A DNA stretch of 58,229 bases from Bradyrhizobium sp. C9. GTDB lineage: Bacteria > Pseudomonadota > Alphaproteobacteria > Rhizobiales > Xanthobacteraceae. The notes under the pieces were generated by a model. The model ran no database searches and had not been told where the DNA came from. It worked only from the letters and a program-made list of their open reading frames with translations. The stretch lies in contig NZ_NWTG01000037.1 in the NCBI RefSeq assembly GCF_002532045.1, forward strand, positions 1 through 58,229. Reading direction: 5' to 3'. Made by a program: the position numbers and the translations under genes. Positions 42,891-51,379 of the stretch are shown piece after piece. Every line of letters begins with the position of its first letter. Position 1 is the stretch's first letter.

Positions 42891-45514
42891 GCGGCGCAAA
42901 TCGTTCGATAGGCGGCCAGCTGAAGCGCGACAACGCGTTGCGCGGAATGACACTTCTCGAACCACAGACGCGCGGCATCGCCGCGGCCATTGCCGTCCAG
43001 CGGATCGGCAAGAACCTCGAGAATCCGCGCTACGCAGGTCTCCACGCTGTCGGCGACCAGACAGGGCGGCGCCGCTCCAAAGAACTCTGCCGATTGCGCT
43101 TCATCAAGATTGGTTATGACGCGGCGTCCGAGCGCCATTGCCTCAAAGGTAACTCCGCCGATCGCCGGTATCCTGAACTGATCGACGACGACGTCGCTCG
43201 AGCAGTAGAGCTGTCGAAGCTCCGCCTTGTTCAACGACGGCATCCACGAAACCATATCCTCGATTCCAAGTTCCTGGATGAGTTCTTTGCTTCGGTGAAC
43301 GTCAACGCCCCACTCGACCAGGATGATACGAAAATCGCGATCCGCTTGCGCAACCTGCGCGGCCGCCCTCAAGAAATGATCATTACCCTTCTGCATCGAA
43401 ACGGGCGCTGAGTGCCAGTGATGGCGCGTCGGGCTGAAGAATGTGGTGACCTTGGAGTCCTGCTTCGAAATCTTGAGTCCTGCTCGAAAGGTCGAGATTT
43501 TTTCATCGTCGAAGGCGTGTGGAAGATAAACGGTCCGCTCTCTCTTCAATTTCAGCCGTGCCACGGACGGCAGCACGTCCGAATTGGTCACGAAGGAGAA
43601 AGCCGCATTCTGGTACGACGCCGAACAAAGAATGCCATTGTAGGTCTTCTCAAAAGGCAGTTCCCGCAACGTGCCATGCTCGTAACACGTGTAATTCTTG
43701 AGTCCATTGATGAACGGAATGAACCCGTCGATCGAGTAACCCTGAATGATGTCATAGTGCTCCAATACGTCAGCGAATTCATTGGCGATGGTGGATGCAA
43801 AGGCTTCGACCAAGACCAGGGCTTCTGCCGGATAATCCGTGAACTGTCGCAACAAGTCACCGAGAAGTGCCGCACGTTGCGAAGCGTTTCGATCCTCGCC
43901 CTTGCCGTATTTTTCGAAATAGCGAAACTCCGGACGGTCGACGATGTCCGGTTTAGTCACCACGGCAATGCCTGATGAACCGACGTCGGCGGCCACGCCG
44001 TTGCTTGCGGCCGGCGTCACGGTGTCAAGATTTGGGATCGTGAAGACATCGCGTTCGCTTGCAACCGGCGGCGCGGCGTCAGGATCCGGGATCATGAAGG
44101 CATCAGCGGGAAACTCGAAGCCGAAGCGCGGCAAGCCGCGGCTGCGTCTCTGACTTCGCCAGATTGCGACCGCCAAGCTCGACCCGTCGGCAACGCCGGT
44201 TTCCGCCTCACGCCGCAAATGAACAAATACGTACTTCGTCAGCAGAGAGCGATAGATCGATGTAAGGCGGCCAGTTCCTTTGGGAGTGGGTGACCGCGGA
44301 TCGCCAAACGTCCCATCTTGATTGCTGTCGCTTGCAGCCGACGTCGCGATGTCAGGCTTCGAGGTCGTGAAGGCATCGACAGTAAACTCGAAGCCAAAGC
44401 GCGGCAGGCCGCGGCTGCGCCTCTGACTTCGCCAGATTGCGACTGCCAAGCTCGACCCGTCGACAACGCCGGTTTGCGCCTCACGCTGCAAATGAACGAA
44501 TACATACTTCGTTAGCAGGGAACGGTAGATTGATACGAGGCGGCCTGGCCCTTCGGGATCTGGTGACCGCGAAGCGCCGAACGTCCCATCTTGATTGCTA
44601 TCGCTTGCAGCCGACGTCGCGGTGTCGGGATTCGAGGTCGTGAAGACATCAGCAGGAAACTCGAAGCCAAAACGCGGCAAGCCGCGGCTGCGTCTCTGAC
44701 TTCGCCAGATTGCGACCGCCAAGCTCGACCCGTCGACAACGCCGGTCTCCGCCTCACGCTGCAAATGAACAAATACGTACTTCGCCAGCAGGGAGCGGTA
44801 GATTGATACGAAGCGGCCTGGTCCTTCGGAATTTGGATATTCGTTGGCGAGGGTTCGGCTTTGCTCAGTCTGCGGATCCGGCGAGTCCGCCTTTGATGAG
44901 GTTGGCAAAATCGGGGAGCGTACAGGCTCAGGCGCCACGGTCGCCTCTGGCAAGACGATGGTCGGCTGATCGGGCGGCTGCGGAGTTACCTTGCTTGCCT
45001 GGAAGTCCTGAAACTCGCGCGCAATTGAAATTGTATCTGCCAGATGCTCCGGCATCGGTGGGCGGACCCGGCTCTCCGCGGCAGCGATGCCATCAAGCAT
45101 CTCCCAATATCTTGCCTGCAGCAGCGTCCAGAAAAATACGGCGGCTTCGGCGTCGCCGGTGTTCTTTGCACGAAGGTACGAGAGGCAATCGAGAACGGGG
45201 CCTTGCACAAACCAATCCGGTCGCCGCCAACCGCCTAACTCGGTGGCCCACCAATCCGGGAACATGTTGTCGACGTTGCCGTCGAAGCTTGCGGCCTCCC
45301 ATTCCGGGCAACCCATGACGTGATAGTAGTTATAGCAAATGACGTCCGCTTCGATTCCAAAGCGCCGCTGAATCAAGGCATTGTTGTAGGCGTTGTTCGC
45401 GATATTGCCGATATGCAAGACGCGGAGCGGACGATCGTGGGCGCGCTGGAACCCCCTCAGGAAGGCAAGCTGTCGTTGAAAGTCGCTATCACGATCCTTC
45501 GGCACCAACGTCAT
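42887..45514 (-). CDS. Glycosyltransferase-like protein with three 91-residue internal repeats
   Basis: The 875-residue protein has three parts. Residues 1-180 resemble the N-domain of a GT4-like glycosyltransferase (RVLHIGNIANNAYNNAL). Residues 230-500 are three repeats of 91 residues rich in SIYRSLLTKYVFVHL and GSSLAVAIWRSQRRSRGLPR. Residues 540-875 contain a GT-B sugar-nucleotide domain (HHWHSAPVSMQKGNDHFL, FRIPAIGGVTFEAMALGRRVI). The repeats split what looks like one enzyme. Base composition is visibly lower in GC than in neighbouring genes, which suggests transfer. No polysaccharide cluster surrounds it. Donor and acceptor are unknown. Confidence 0.8.
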   Translation of the reverse strand: MTLVPKDRDSDFQRQLAFLRGFQRAHDRPLRVLHIGNIANNAYNNALIQRRFGIEADVICYNYYHVMGCPEWEAASFDGNVDNMFPDWWATELGGWRRPDWFVQGPVLDCLSYLRAKNTGDAEAAVFFWTLLQARYWEMLDGIAAAESRVRPPMPEHLADTISIAREFQDFQASKVTPQPPDQPTIVLPEATVAPEPVRSPILPTSSKADSPDPQTEQSRTLANEYPNSEGPGRFVSIYRSLLAKYVFVHLQREAETGVVDGSSLAVAIWRSQRRSRGLPRFGFEFPADVFTTSNPDTATSAASDSNQDGTFGASRSPDPEGPGRLVSIYRSLLTKYVFVHLQREAQTGVVDGSSLAVAIWRSQRRSRGLPRFGFEFTVDAFTTSKPDIATSAASDSNQDGTFGDPRSPTPKGTGRLTSIYRSLLTKYVFVHLRREAETGVADGSSLAVAIWRSQRRSRGLPRFGFEFPADAFMIPDPDAAPPVASERDVFTIPNLDTVTPAASNGVAADVGSSGIAVVTKPDIVDRPEFRYFEKYGKGEDRNASQRAALLGDLLRQFTDYPAEALVLVEAFASTIANEFADVLEHYDIIQGYSIDGFIPFINGLKNYTCYEHGTLRELPFEKTYNGILCSASYQNAAFSFVTNSDVLPSVARLKLKRERTVYLPHAFDDEKISTFRAGLKISKQDSKVTTFFSPTRHHWHSAPVSMQKGNDHFLRAAAQVAQADRDFRIILVEWGVDVHRSKELIQELGIEDMVSWMPSLNKAELRQLYCSSDVVVDQFRIPAIGGVTFEAMALGRRVITNLDEAQSAEFFGAAPPCLVADSVETCVARILEVLADPLDGNGRGDAARLWFEKCHSAQRVVALQLAAYRTICAA
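44009..44827 (-). repeat. Three tandem 273-base repeats inside the glycosyltransferase-like gene
   Basis: Unit 1 lies at 44555-44827, unit 2 at 44282-44554 and unit 3 at about 44009-44281. The period is 273 bases (91 codons) and stays in frame. Units 1 and 2 are nearly identical in protein sequence; unit 3 diverges in its last third. This implies recent duplication or homogenisation. Confidence 0.93.
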
Positions 45515-45589
45515 TCCCCGGCAATCGTAGTTCAGGTATTAGGCTTCCGCGCGAAAACGCACAATCAACGAACACCGATTCCGCAGCGT

Positions 45590-46035
45590 TTATTCTGCTC
45601 CATGTCGCGCCTCATCTCACCAATCATTTAGTCGGCTTGCGCATTGTGTGCGGCTGGTGTTGCACTGGAGTTCGCGACCTGAGGATGCGTTCCGGGTGTT
45701 GCAGATCGGCTCGGGCGTTGACCTCGCCACGTTCGTCGTCACCCATCTGAATACCGCGTTCGTATCGACGCGGCTGTAGACTGCACCGACACCAATTGAG
45801 ACTGAGCGTCGGATGCACCAACTGGCCTGATCCACGACGCCTGAAGCATTCGCCTCGCGCCGCGCTGCATTCGGCGTCGTCTTCGTGTTTTGGCATCTCG
45901 CTCCGGAGTTGTACAGCGTACTGACGCACCTCGTGGCCACCGGAGTCTCCAATCGTATCCGCGCAAGCGAGCTCGCAGCAGGCGGACCGGTCGCGATTGC
46001 GATCATATGCAGATTGTGCCGTGCGAGAATCCAGG
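45590..46035 (+). pseudogene. Decayed copy of the 3' half of the 41720 membrane-protein gene
   Basis: From CATGTCGCGCCTCATCTCAC onward the sequence follows the intact gene from about 42245 to its end: HLTNH, FRVFQIGSG, VTHLN-AFVS, and the final GAIAIAIM-SGLC region are recognisable in broken frames. There is an internal deletion of roughly 100 bases, several in-frame stops (for example where TGGGACTGGGCG reads TGAGACTGAGCG) and frameshifts. It has the same orientation as the intact copy and lies on the other side of the glycosyltransferase-like gene. No start or full frame survives. The 45515-45589 stretch holds nothing recognisable. Confidence 0.88.
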
Positions 46036-46082
46036 CGAGTGAATCGCGCCTGCGCATCCAGACGGGAGATGTTCCTGAGGAG

Positions 46083-46158
46083 TGGTGCCGCAAGAGGGAC
46101 TCGAACCCCCGACCCCGTCATTACGAATGACGTGCTCTACCAACTGAGCTATTGCGGC
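46083..46158 (-). tRNA. tRNA-Thr (anticodon CGT)
   Basis: Read on the minus strand, GCCGCAA pairs with TTGCGGC. The D-arm is GCTC/GAGC and the anticodon loop TTCGTAA gives CGT (reads ACG). The T-arm is GGGGG-TTCGAGT-CCCTC, with discriminator A and an encoded CCA. The full length is 76 bases. Its 3' end faces the pseudogene and glycosyltransferase region. Confidence 0.96.
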
Positions 46159-46265
46159 GAACCGTTCGGCAACGGCCTGACAGCGCGCCACCTGATATCG
46201 GGCATGACCCTGATTGGCAAGGAAAACGCGGCTATTGAACCGCACACCGGTTATCTAACCGCCAA

Positions 46266-48011
46266 TTAGCTTCCCAAACGTGCCAGAAATCCGCGCCAAC
46301 CGCCGATCTGGGCCCTGGCCGGGCCGATTTGTTCCGCAAATTCGTCCACGACGCCGTCCTCGTCGACCCCGGGGTCGTCAGGGGCCCGGACGATCGGGAT
46401 CACGGCCGGAATGGGCGCAGGCGCCGCCTTCGGCAGGTCGGTCCGGGACCGGAACAGCGGGGCAGGGGCCGGGGGAGCCGATTCGGCGGCCGGTTCCGGC
46501 TCCGGGGCGGGCGGATCGGCCTGAACAGGGGCCGGGTCGGCCTCGATCGCCGCTCGCTCCGGGGCGTTGTCCTGCACAGGCGGCGCGACCGGCTCCAAGG
46601 ACTTCGTCTCGACCGGCTTGACCTCGACCGGCTCGGGCGGCTCGCTGACCGCTTCCTTTGGCGGCTCAACCCGCCGCGGCGCCAGCATCGCCTCCTCGAA
46701 CGGCGAGGGCTCGATCGCATGGCCCTTGTCGGACGGCAGCGCCGCCACCGGCGTCTGCCACTGGAAGGCGTCGAGACGGCCGGTGACCGGCGACACCGGA
46801 CGCCAGCGGTCGGAGACGTAGCCGTCCGCGGTCCACACCGGATCGTGCAGCGCGCGCACCGCGCGCAAGGTCCAGGCTCGCGCCCGGCCGCCGTCGCCAT
46901 GTTCGGTGCGCTCGATCTCCGCCATCAGCAGCGCGACCCGTTGCGTCGGCGCCGCTGTGAACGGCTCCAGCGCCGCACGCGCCCTGGCGAACTCGGTCGC
47001 ATCGATCGCAGCGCGCGCGATCGCCAGCGCGCCCTCGATATGGCCCGGCGTTTTCGCCGCCAGCGTCTCGACCCGCACCAGGCGCTGGCGCGCGGCATCG
47101 CCGAGCCGCACATGCGAATAGGCATCGGCGAGATCGGGATGCGGCTGCGCCAGCCACGCGGTCTCGACGATCCGCATCGCACGGCGCACTTGATGCGCCT
47201 CGCTCTCGAATTTGGCGGCCAGCACCGCCGCCGGAATCAGCGTCGGCGCCAGCTTGAGCGCCTCCATCGCGCTCGAACGCGACAGGTCGCGGTCGACGGT
47301 CTCGAACTCCAGCGCACGGGCCGTGAGCAGCACGCCGCGCTGCCGCCGATAGGTCGCCTTGTCGATCAGTCCTGCAGCCTGGTTGTTGTCGATGATCGAC
47401 AGCGCACCGGCCCAATCGCCCTTGGCGCAGCAGAAGCCGAGCACCGCATGCGAGGCCCAGGACGAGGACGGCGACATTTTCAGCGCTTCCTCGGCAATCA
47501 TCACGGCCGCCACCGGATCGTCGGCGCGCTGCGCCTCGATGAACAGGCCGCGCAGGCCGAGCAGCCGCGTGTCCGCGCGCTCGGCCATGGCGCGGAAGGC
47601 GCGCTGCGCGCCGTCGCGGTCACCGTCGAGCTGCGCCGATTGCGCGTGCAGCAACAGCGCCAGCGGATCGCCTCCGGCGTGACGCCGTGCCGTTTCGGCA
47701 TGCGCCCGCGCCGACGACGAATCGCCGTGTCCGATCGCGAGCAGGCCTTGCGTGATGGCGTGACGGCCGCGCGCGTGGCGCCGCTCGCGCCGGCCGCGGC
47801 GGATGTGGCCCGGGATCTTCCATAAGGAGCGCAGGATCACGCCGGCGACCATCGCGACGATGATGACGAGGCCGAGCAGGTACATCGGCTGCTTGGACGT
47901 GAAGCGCAAACCGCCCCAGTTCAGCACGAGATCGCCGGGCTGATCGGCCAACCAGGCCGCACCCGCTGCAGCGAGCGCGATCAGCAGCAGGAACAGAATG
48001 ATCCGGATCAT
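46266..48011 (-). CDS. hemY: HemY-like membrane protein with TPR-like domain
   Basis: The 581-residue protein has two N-terminal membrane helices (about residues 2-19 and 42-62; MIRIILFLLLIALAAAGAAW), the HemY_N domain (LNWGGLRFTSKQPMYLLGL), then TPR-like helices to about residue 430 and a Pro/Glu-rich tail. The name comes from its heme-operon location; it is not the protoporphyrinogen oxidase of Gram-positives and its role is unclear. It follows the Mic60-like gene by 18 bases and hemD upstream, the usual alphaproteobacterial order. Confidence 0.93.
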   Translation of the reverse strand: MIRIILFLLLIALAAAGAAWLADQPGDLVLNWGGLRFTSKQPMYLLGLVIIVAMVAGVILRSLWKIPGHIRRGRRERRHARGRHAITQGLLAIGHGDSSSARAHAETARRHAGGDPLALLLHAQSAQLDGDRDGAQRAFRAMAERADTRLLGLRGLFIEAQRADDPVAAVMIAEEALKMSPSSSWASHAVLGFCCAKGDWAGALSIIDNNQAAGLIDKATYRRQRGVLLTARALEFETVDRDLSRSSAMEALKLAPTLIPAAVLAAKFESEAHQVRRAMRIVETAWLAQPHPDLADAYSHVRLGDAARQRLVRVETLAAKTPGHIEGALAIARAAIDATEFARARAALEPFTAAPTQRVALLMAEIERTEHGDGGRARAWTLRAVRALHDPVWTADGYVSDRWRPVSPVTGRLDAFQWQTPVAALPSDKGHAIEPSPFEEAMLAPRRVEPPKEAVSEPPEPVEVKPVETKSLEPVAPPVQDNAPERAAIEADPAPVQADPPAPEPEPAAESAPPAPAPLFRSRTDLPKAAPAPIPAVIPIVRAPDDPGVDEDGVVDEFAEQIGPARAQIGGWRGFLARLGS

Positions 48012-48029
48012 CGAGAACCTTGCAAAGAC

Positions 48030-49271
48030 TTACTGGTTGACCGTGGCGAGCGCCGCCATGGCGTTGTCGGCGAATTTACGCGACGCGTCGAGCGCGGCGC
48101 GGCGTGCGTCCACCTTGGCGAGCCAGGCTTGCGCCGCGGTGCGATCGGCCGGCGGCAGCGACTTCAATTCGCGCTCGGTCAATGCGAGGTCATTATGCAC
48201 GGCGGCCGATGTCACACGCGCGACGATGCTGCCGCGATCGGTCCCGGTGCCGTCGGTCCGCTCGATCTGGATCAGATTGGAGGCGCCGGCCTTCAAGCGA
48301 TCGACAAGCCCGGCGCTGGCGGCCGCAGCGTCCGGCGACGGCGGCGCGAGCTGCGGCACGATCTCGATCAGCTCGCGGCACAGCTTGTTTGGGTTCGGCA
48401 CGCCCGACGTCGCGAACGTCTCGAGCGGCTTCAGCACCGCGGCATCATCCGACAGCCCCTTCGCGGCTTCGAGCGCGGAGACATAGGGATCGCCGTGACG
48501 AACCGCGCTATCGAGCAGCGCGGCCGCGACCACGCGGCGCAGCGGCACGTCGTCCGCCTTCGCCTCGGCCTTGGTATCGGCGATCTTGCTGTCCTGCCTG
48601 GCGATCGCCGCACCCTGCGCCTTCACCGCGCCCTCGACCTTATCGATGCGCGCCGTGATGCCGGAGATATCGGGCGCAGCCGCGCCATCGCGCGGCGCGG
48701 CTTTCGCGTCATTGACGGCAGCGGCAAGCTTGTCGGATTGCGCCCGCGTCGCGGCAAGCTCGGTGCGCAACGCGGCGATCGATTTGTCGAGCGCCTCAAG
48801 CCGCGCGGTGGCCGCGGGATCAGCGGCCGCGGCCACCGGCCTGCTGGCTTTCGATTCAAGCGCGGTCAGGCGTGTGCCGAGTTCATCCACCGTTGTGGCG
48901 CTGGGCTGCGGCGCCGACGGCACCGCGGGCCAGCCGAGCAGCCAGCCGACCCCGATCACCAGCGCCGCCGCGACCGCGCCCGATACCGGCGCCACCACCC
49001 AGGGCGACACCGGCCGCGACGGCTCGGCCTGGGGCGCCGCGGAGGCGGCCTCGGGCTGCGGCGCTGCGTGGGGAGCAGGATCGGGTTGGGGCTCCGCCTC
49101 GGGCGCGGGCGCCTCCGCTGCCTTATCGGCATCCTTGGCGGCTTCCTCGCCCCCCTCGGCCTTAGGGGGCTCGCTGGAGATCTCGGTCGCCTGAAGATCG
49201 ATGGTCGGCGGCGCGCGCTTGGGCCGGGAATCCGGCGAAGGTCCTGGGTCGTCGGGCCTTTCTTCAGCCAT
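48030..49271 (-). CDS. Mic60/mitofilin-like inner membrane protein
   Basis: The 413-residue protein has a Pro/Ala/Glu-rich N-tail, one membrane helix (residues 91-114), a coiled-coil stretch (about 125-235) and a C-terminal mitofilin-like helical domain containing RRVVAAALLDSAVRHGDPY. Alphaproteobacterial Mic60 shapes intracytoplasmic membranes and is the relative of the mitochondrial crista-junction protein. It lies in the heme operon as is typical: hemD is upstream and hemY downstream. GAGGA precedes the ATG. Confidence 0.88.
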   Translation of the reverse strand: MAEERPDDPGPSPDSRPKRAPPTIDLQATEISSEPPKAEGGEEAAKDADKAAEAPAPEAEPQPDPAPHAAPQPEAASAAPQAEPSRPVSPWVVAPVSGAVAAALVIGVGWLLGWPAVPSAPQPSATTVDELGTRLTALESKASRPVAAAADPAATARLEALDKSIAALRTELAATRAQSDKLAAAVNDAKAAPRDGAAAPDISGITARIDKVEGAVKAQGAAIARQDSKIADTKAEAKADDVPLRRVVAAALLDSAVRHGDPYVSALEAAKGLSDDAAVLKPLETFATSGVPNPNKLCRELIEIVPQLAPPSPDAAAASAGLVDRLKAGASNLIQIERTDGTGTDRGSIVARVTSAAVHNDLALTERELKSLPPADRTAAQAWLAKVDARRAALDASRKFADNAMAALATVNQ

Positions 49272-49326
49272 CGCGGGGTCCTCAAAACTACTGGCCGCAC
49301 ATTGTAGCAGAATCGGCCGAGGTTCT

Positions 49327-49355
49327 TAGAGCACGATCCGAAAAACGGAGCATTG
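49327..49355. repeat. TAGAGCACGATCC repeat fragment
   Basis: TAGAGCACGATCCGAAAAACGGAGCAT is a shortened copy of the family at 4210-4260. It sits in the 119-base gap between hemD and the Mic60-like gene but does not end either coding region. Confidence 0.7.
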
Positions 49356-49390
49356 CCTAACATCATGGGCAGACGAAAGAATTATTCCGC

Positions 49391-50119
49391 TCAGGGCCGC
49401 AGGGCGCGCACCAGCGCCTCCAGCAGGGTATCTTCGTCCGGCCGCGCCGCCACCACCACCTTGGTCGCGCCGGCATCATGGAGCACCGAGCCGACCGCGG
49501 CCGAGATGCAGCATTGCGGCAGAGCGAGCGCCGAAATCTCGATTCCGTCGGCCCGGATGGTGTCCAGGAACGCCTGCGCGCTGCGGCGGGAATAATGCAG
49601 CACCGCGGTGATCCGGCTGGCCAGGAAGGCGTCACTGACCTCCGTCGGGAAGCCGGCCACCGGCGCCATCCGGTAGGTGGTGTGGGTGACGACGCTCAAG
49701 CCGGTTTCGCTGAGCTCGCCCGCCAGGTCGCGCGACAGGTCGGCGCCGGCGAGATAGAGCAGCGTGGCCGACGCCTCTAGTTCGCCGGCCTTGACCTGCG
49801 CGAGCACCAGATCGCGCAAGCTCACCGCATCGCCCTTGGCCACCATCACCTTGTCGAAGCCCGCGGCGCGCGCGGCGTCGGCGGTGTGTGCCCCGACCGC
49901 GAACAGCGGCAGCCGCAGCAGCCGGCTGCCGGCGAGATCGATCGCGCGCGGCGCGTTGGCGCTGGTCAGGATGACCGCGTCATAATCCGCGTCGTCGTCA
50001 TGAAACGGTAATGGCTCGAAGCGCAACACCGGTGCCGCGAGCGCCTCGAAGCCGCGCTGGCGCAGCGTCGCGAGCGTCGCTTCGTTGTCCGGATGCGGTC
50101 GTGTGACAAGGATGGTCAC
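49391..50119 (-). CDS. hemD: Uroporphyrinogen-III synthase
   Basis: The 242-residue cytosolic enzyme closes and inverts ring D of hydroxymethylbilane in heme synthesis. It starts MTILVTRPHPDNEATL at a GTG, with the HEM4 pattern of DAVILTSANAPRA (about residues 48-60), LYLAGADLSRDLA and a YSRRSAQAFLDTI segment near residue 178. The family is poorly conserved, but this placement before the Mic60-like and hemY genes supports it. GGGAGA lies nine bases upstream. It is divergent from tsaD. Confidence 0.93.
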   Translation of the reverse strand: MTILVTRPHPDNEATLATLRQRGFEALAAPVLRFEPLPFHDDDADYDAVILTSANAPRAIDLAGSRLLRLPLFAVGAHTADAARAAGFDKVMVAKGDAVSLRDLVLAQVKAGELEASATLLYLAGADLSRDLAGELSETGLSVVTHTTYRMAPVAGFPTEVSDAFLASRITAVLHYSRRSAQAFLDTIRADGIEISALALPQCCISAAVGSVLHDAGATKVVVAARPDEDTLLEALVRALRP

Positions 50120-50208
50120 GGATCAGGTCTCCCGGCTTGCGAATTGGACCTTGCCGACCGATTGCACTTTAAGACCTCGCAATGCTACCCCGGAGGGGAC
50201 ATTCTGAT

Positions 50209-50258
50209 GAACATGATCTTGCCGGAAACCGGTTCCGGCCTGTCCGGATCATGCTGGT
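50209..50258. repeat. Dispersed palindrome, GAACATGATC family, upstream of tsaD
   Basis: AACATGATCTTGCCGGAAAC is mirrored by TGTCCGGATCATGCT around a GGTTCC centre. It lies in the divergent hemD-tsaD control region, ending 34 bases before the tsaD start, so it may be transcribed in the tsaD leader. Confidence 0.85.
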
Positions 50259-50292
50259 AGCACAAGGGCCGAAATTGGGACACGAACCACCG

Positions 50293-51366
50293 ATGCTGGT
50301 GCTGGGGATCGAGACCACCTGCGATGAAACCGCAGCCGCCGTGGTCGAGCGCCAGGCTGACGGACAGGCAAGGATCCTCTCCAACGTCGTGCGCTCGCAG
50401 ATCGACGAACACGCTCGCTTCGGCGGCGTGGTGCCGGAGATCGCGGCGCGCGCCCATGTTGACCTGCTCGACGGGATCGTCGATAGCGCCATGAAGGAGG
50501 CCGGCCTCGGCTACGGACAATTATCGGCGGTTGCGGCCGCTGCCGGCCCCGGCCTGATTGGCGGCGTGATCGTCGGTCTCACCACCGCGAAGGCGATCGC
50601 GATGGTGCATGATACACCGCTGATCGCGGTGAACCATCTCGAGGCGCACGCGCTGACGCCGCGGCTGACCTGCGCGCTGGCGTTTCCCTACTGCCTGTTC
50701 CTGGCCTCGGGCGGCCACACCCAGATCGTCGCCGTGGTCGGCGTCGGCGAGTATGTGCGGCTCGGCACCACGGTCGACGACGCGATGGGCGAGGCGTTCG
50801 ACAAGGTAGCGAAGATGCTGTCGCTGCCCTATCCCGGCGGCCCGCAAGTCGAGCGCGCCGCGGCCGGCGGCGACCCGACGCGGTTTGCGTTTCCGCGCCC
50901 GATGCTCGGCCGTCCCGATGCGAACTTCTCGCTGTCGGGATTGAAGACGGCGGTACGCAACGAAGCCAGCCGGCTTGAACCGTTGGAGCCGCAGGACATC
51001 AGCGATCTCTGCGCGAGCTTCCAGGCCGCGGTGCTGGAATCGACCGCGGATCGGCTGACCGTCGGCTTGCGGTTGTTCCAGGAGCGGTTCGGCACGCCGC
51101 GCGCGCTGGTCGCGGCCGGCGGCGTTGCCGCCAACCATGCCATCCGCAGCGCGCTGCAGGATGTCGCGGCGAAAGCGCAGACCACGCTGATCATCCCGCC
51201 GCCGGCGCTCTGCACCGACAATGGCGCGATGATCGCCTGGGCCGGCGCCGAGCGGTTGGCGCTCGGCCTCACCGATACGCTGGAAGCGCCGCCGCGCGCC
51301 CGCTGGCTGCTCGATGCCAACGCCAAGGCGCCGGCGGGCCACACCAACAGCCGCGCCGGATATTGA
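50293..51366 (+). CDS. tsaD: tRNA threonylcarbamoyladenosine transferase subunit TsaD
   Basis: TsaD transfers threonylcarbamoyl to A37 of ANN-reading tRNAs, with TsaB and TsaE. The 357-residue protein starts MLVLGIETTCDET and has the metal-binding HxxxH in VNHLEAHAL. Other ASKHA motifs are LFLASGGHTQIV, GTTVDDAMGEAFDK and VAAGGVAANHAIR, with CTDNGAMIAW near the C-terminus. The start at 50293 leaves a normal family N-terminus; upstream ATGs run through a repeat. It is followed by gpsA after 13 bases, probably in one operon. Confidence 0.97.
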   Translation: MLVLGIETTCDETAAAVVERQADGQARILSNVVRSQIDEHARFGGVVPEIAARAHVDLLDGIVDSAMKEAGLGYGQLSAVAAAAGPGLIGGVIVGLTTAKAIAMVHDTPLIAVNHLEAHALTPRLTCALAFPYCLFLASGGHTQIVAVVGVGEYVRLGTTVDDAMGEAFDKVAKMLSLPYPGGPQVERAAAGGDPTRFAFPRPMLGRPDANFSLSGLKTAVRNEASRLEPLEPQDISDLCASFQAAVLESTADRLTVGLRLFQERFGTPRALVAAGGVAANHAIRSALQDVAAKAQTTLIIPPPALCTDNGAMIAWAGAERLALGLTDTLEAPPRARWLLDANAKAPAGHTNSRAGY

Positions 51367-51379
51367 ACTGAGGGATCCG

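Noticed and set aside
44009..44827. CRISPR-like array
   Set aside because: The 273-base units are contiguous, in-frame coding repeats with no spacers.
42785..46158. Genomic island integrated at tRNA-Thr
   Set aside because: The region has lower GC and lies at the tRNA 3' side, but I found no duplicate of the tRNA end, no integrase gene and no second attachment site.
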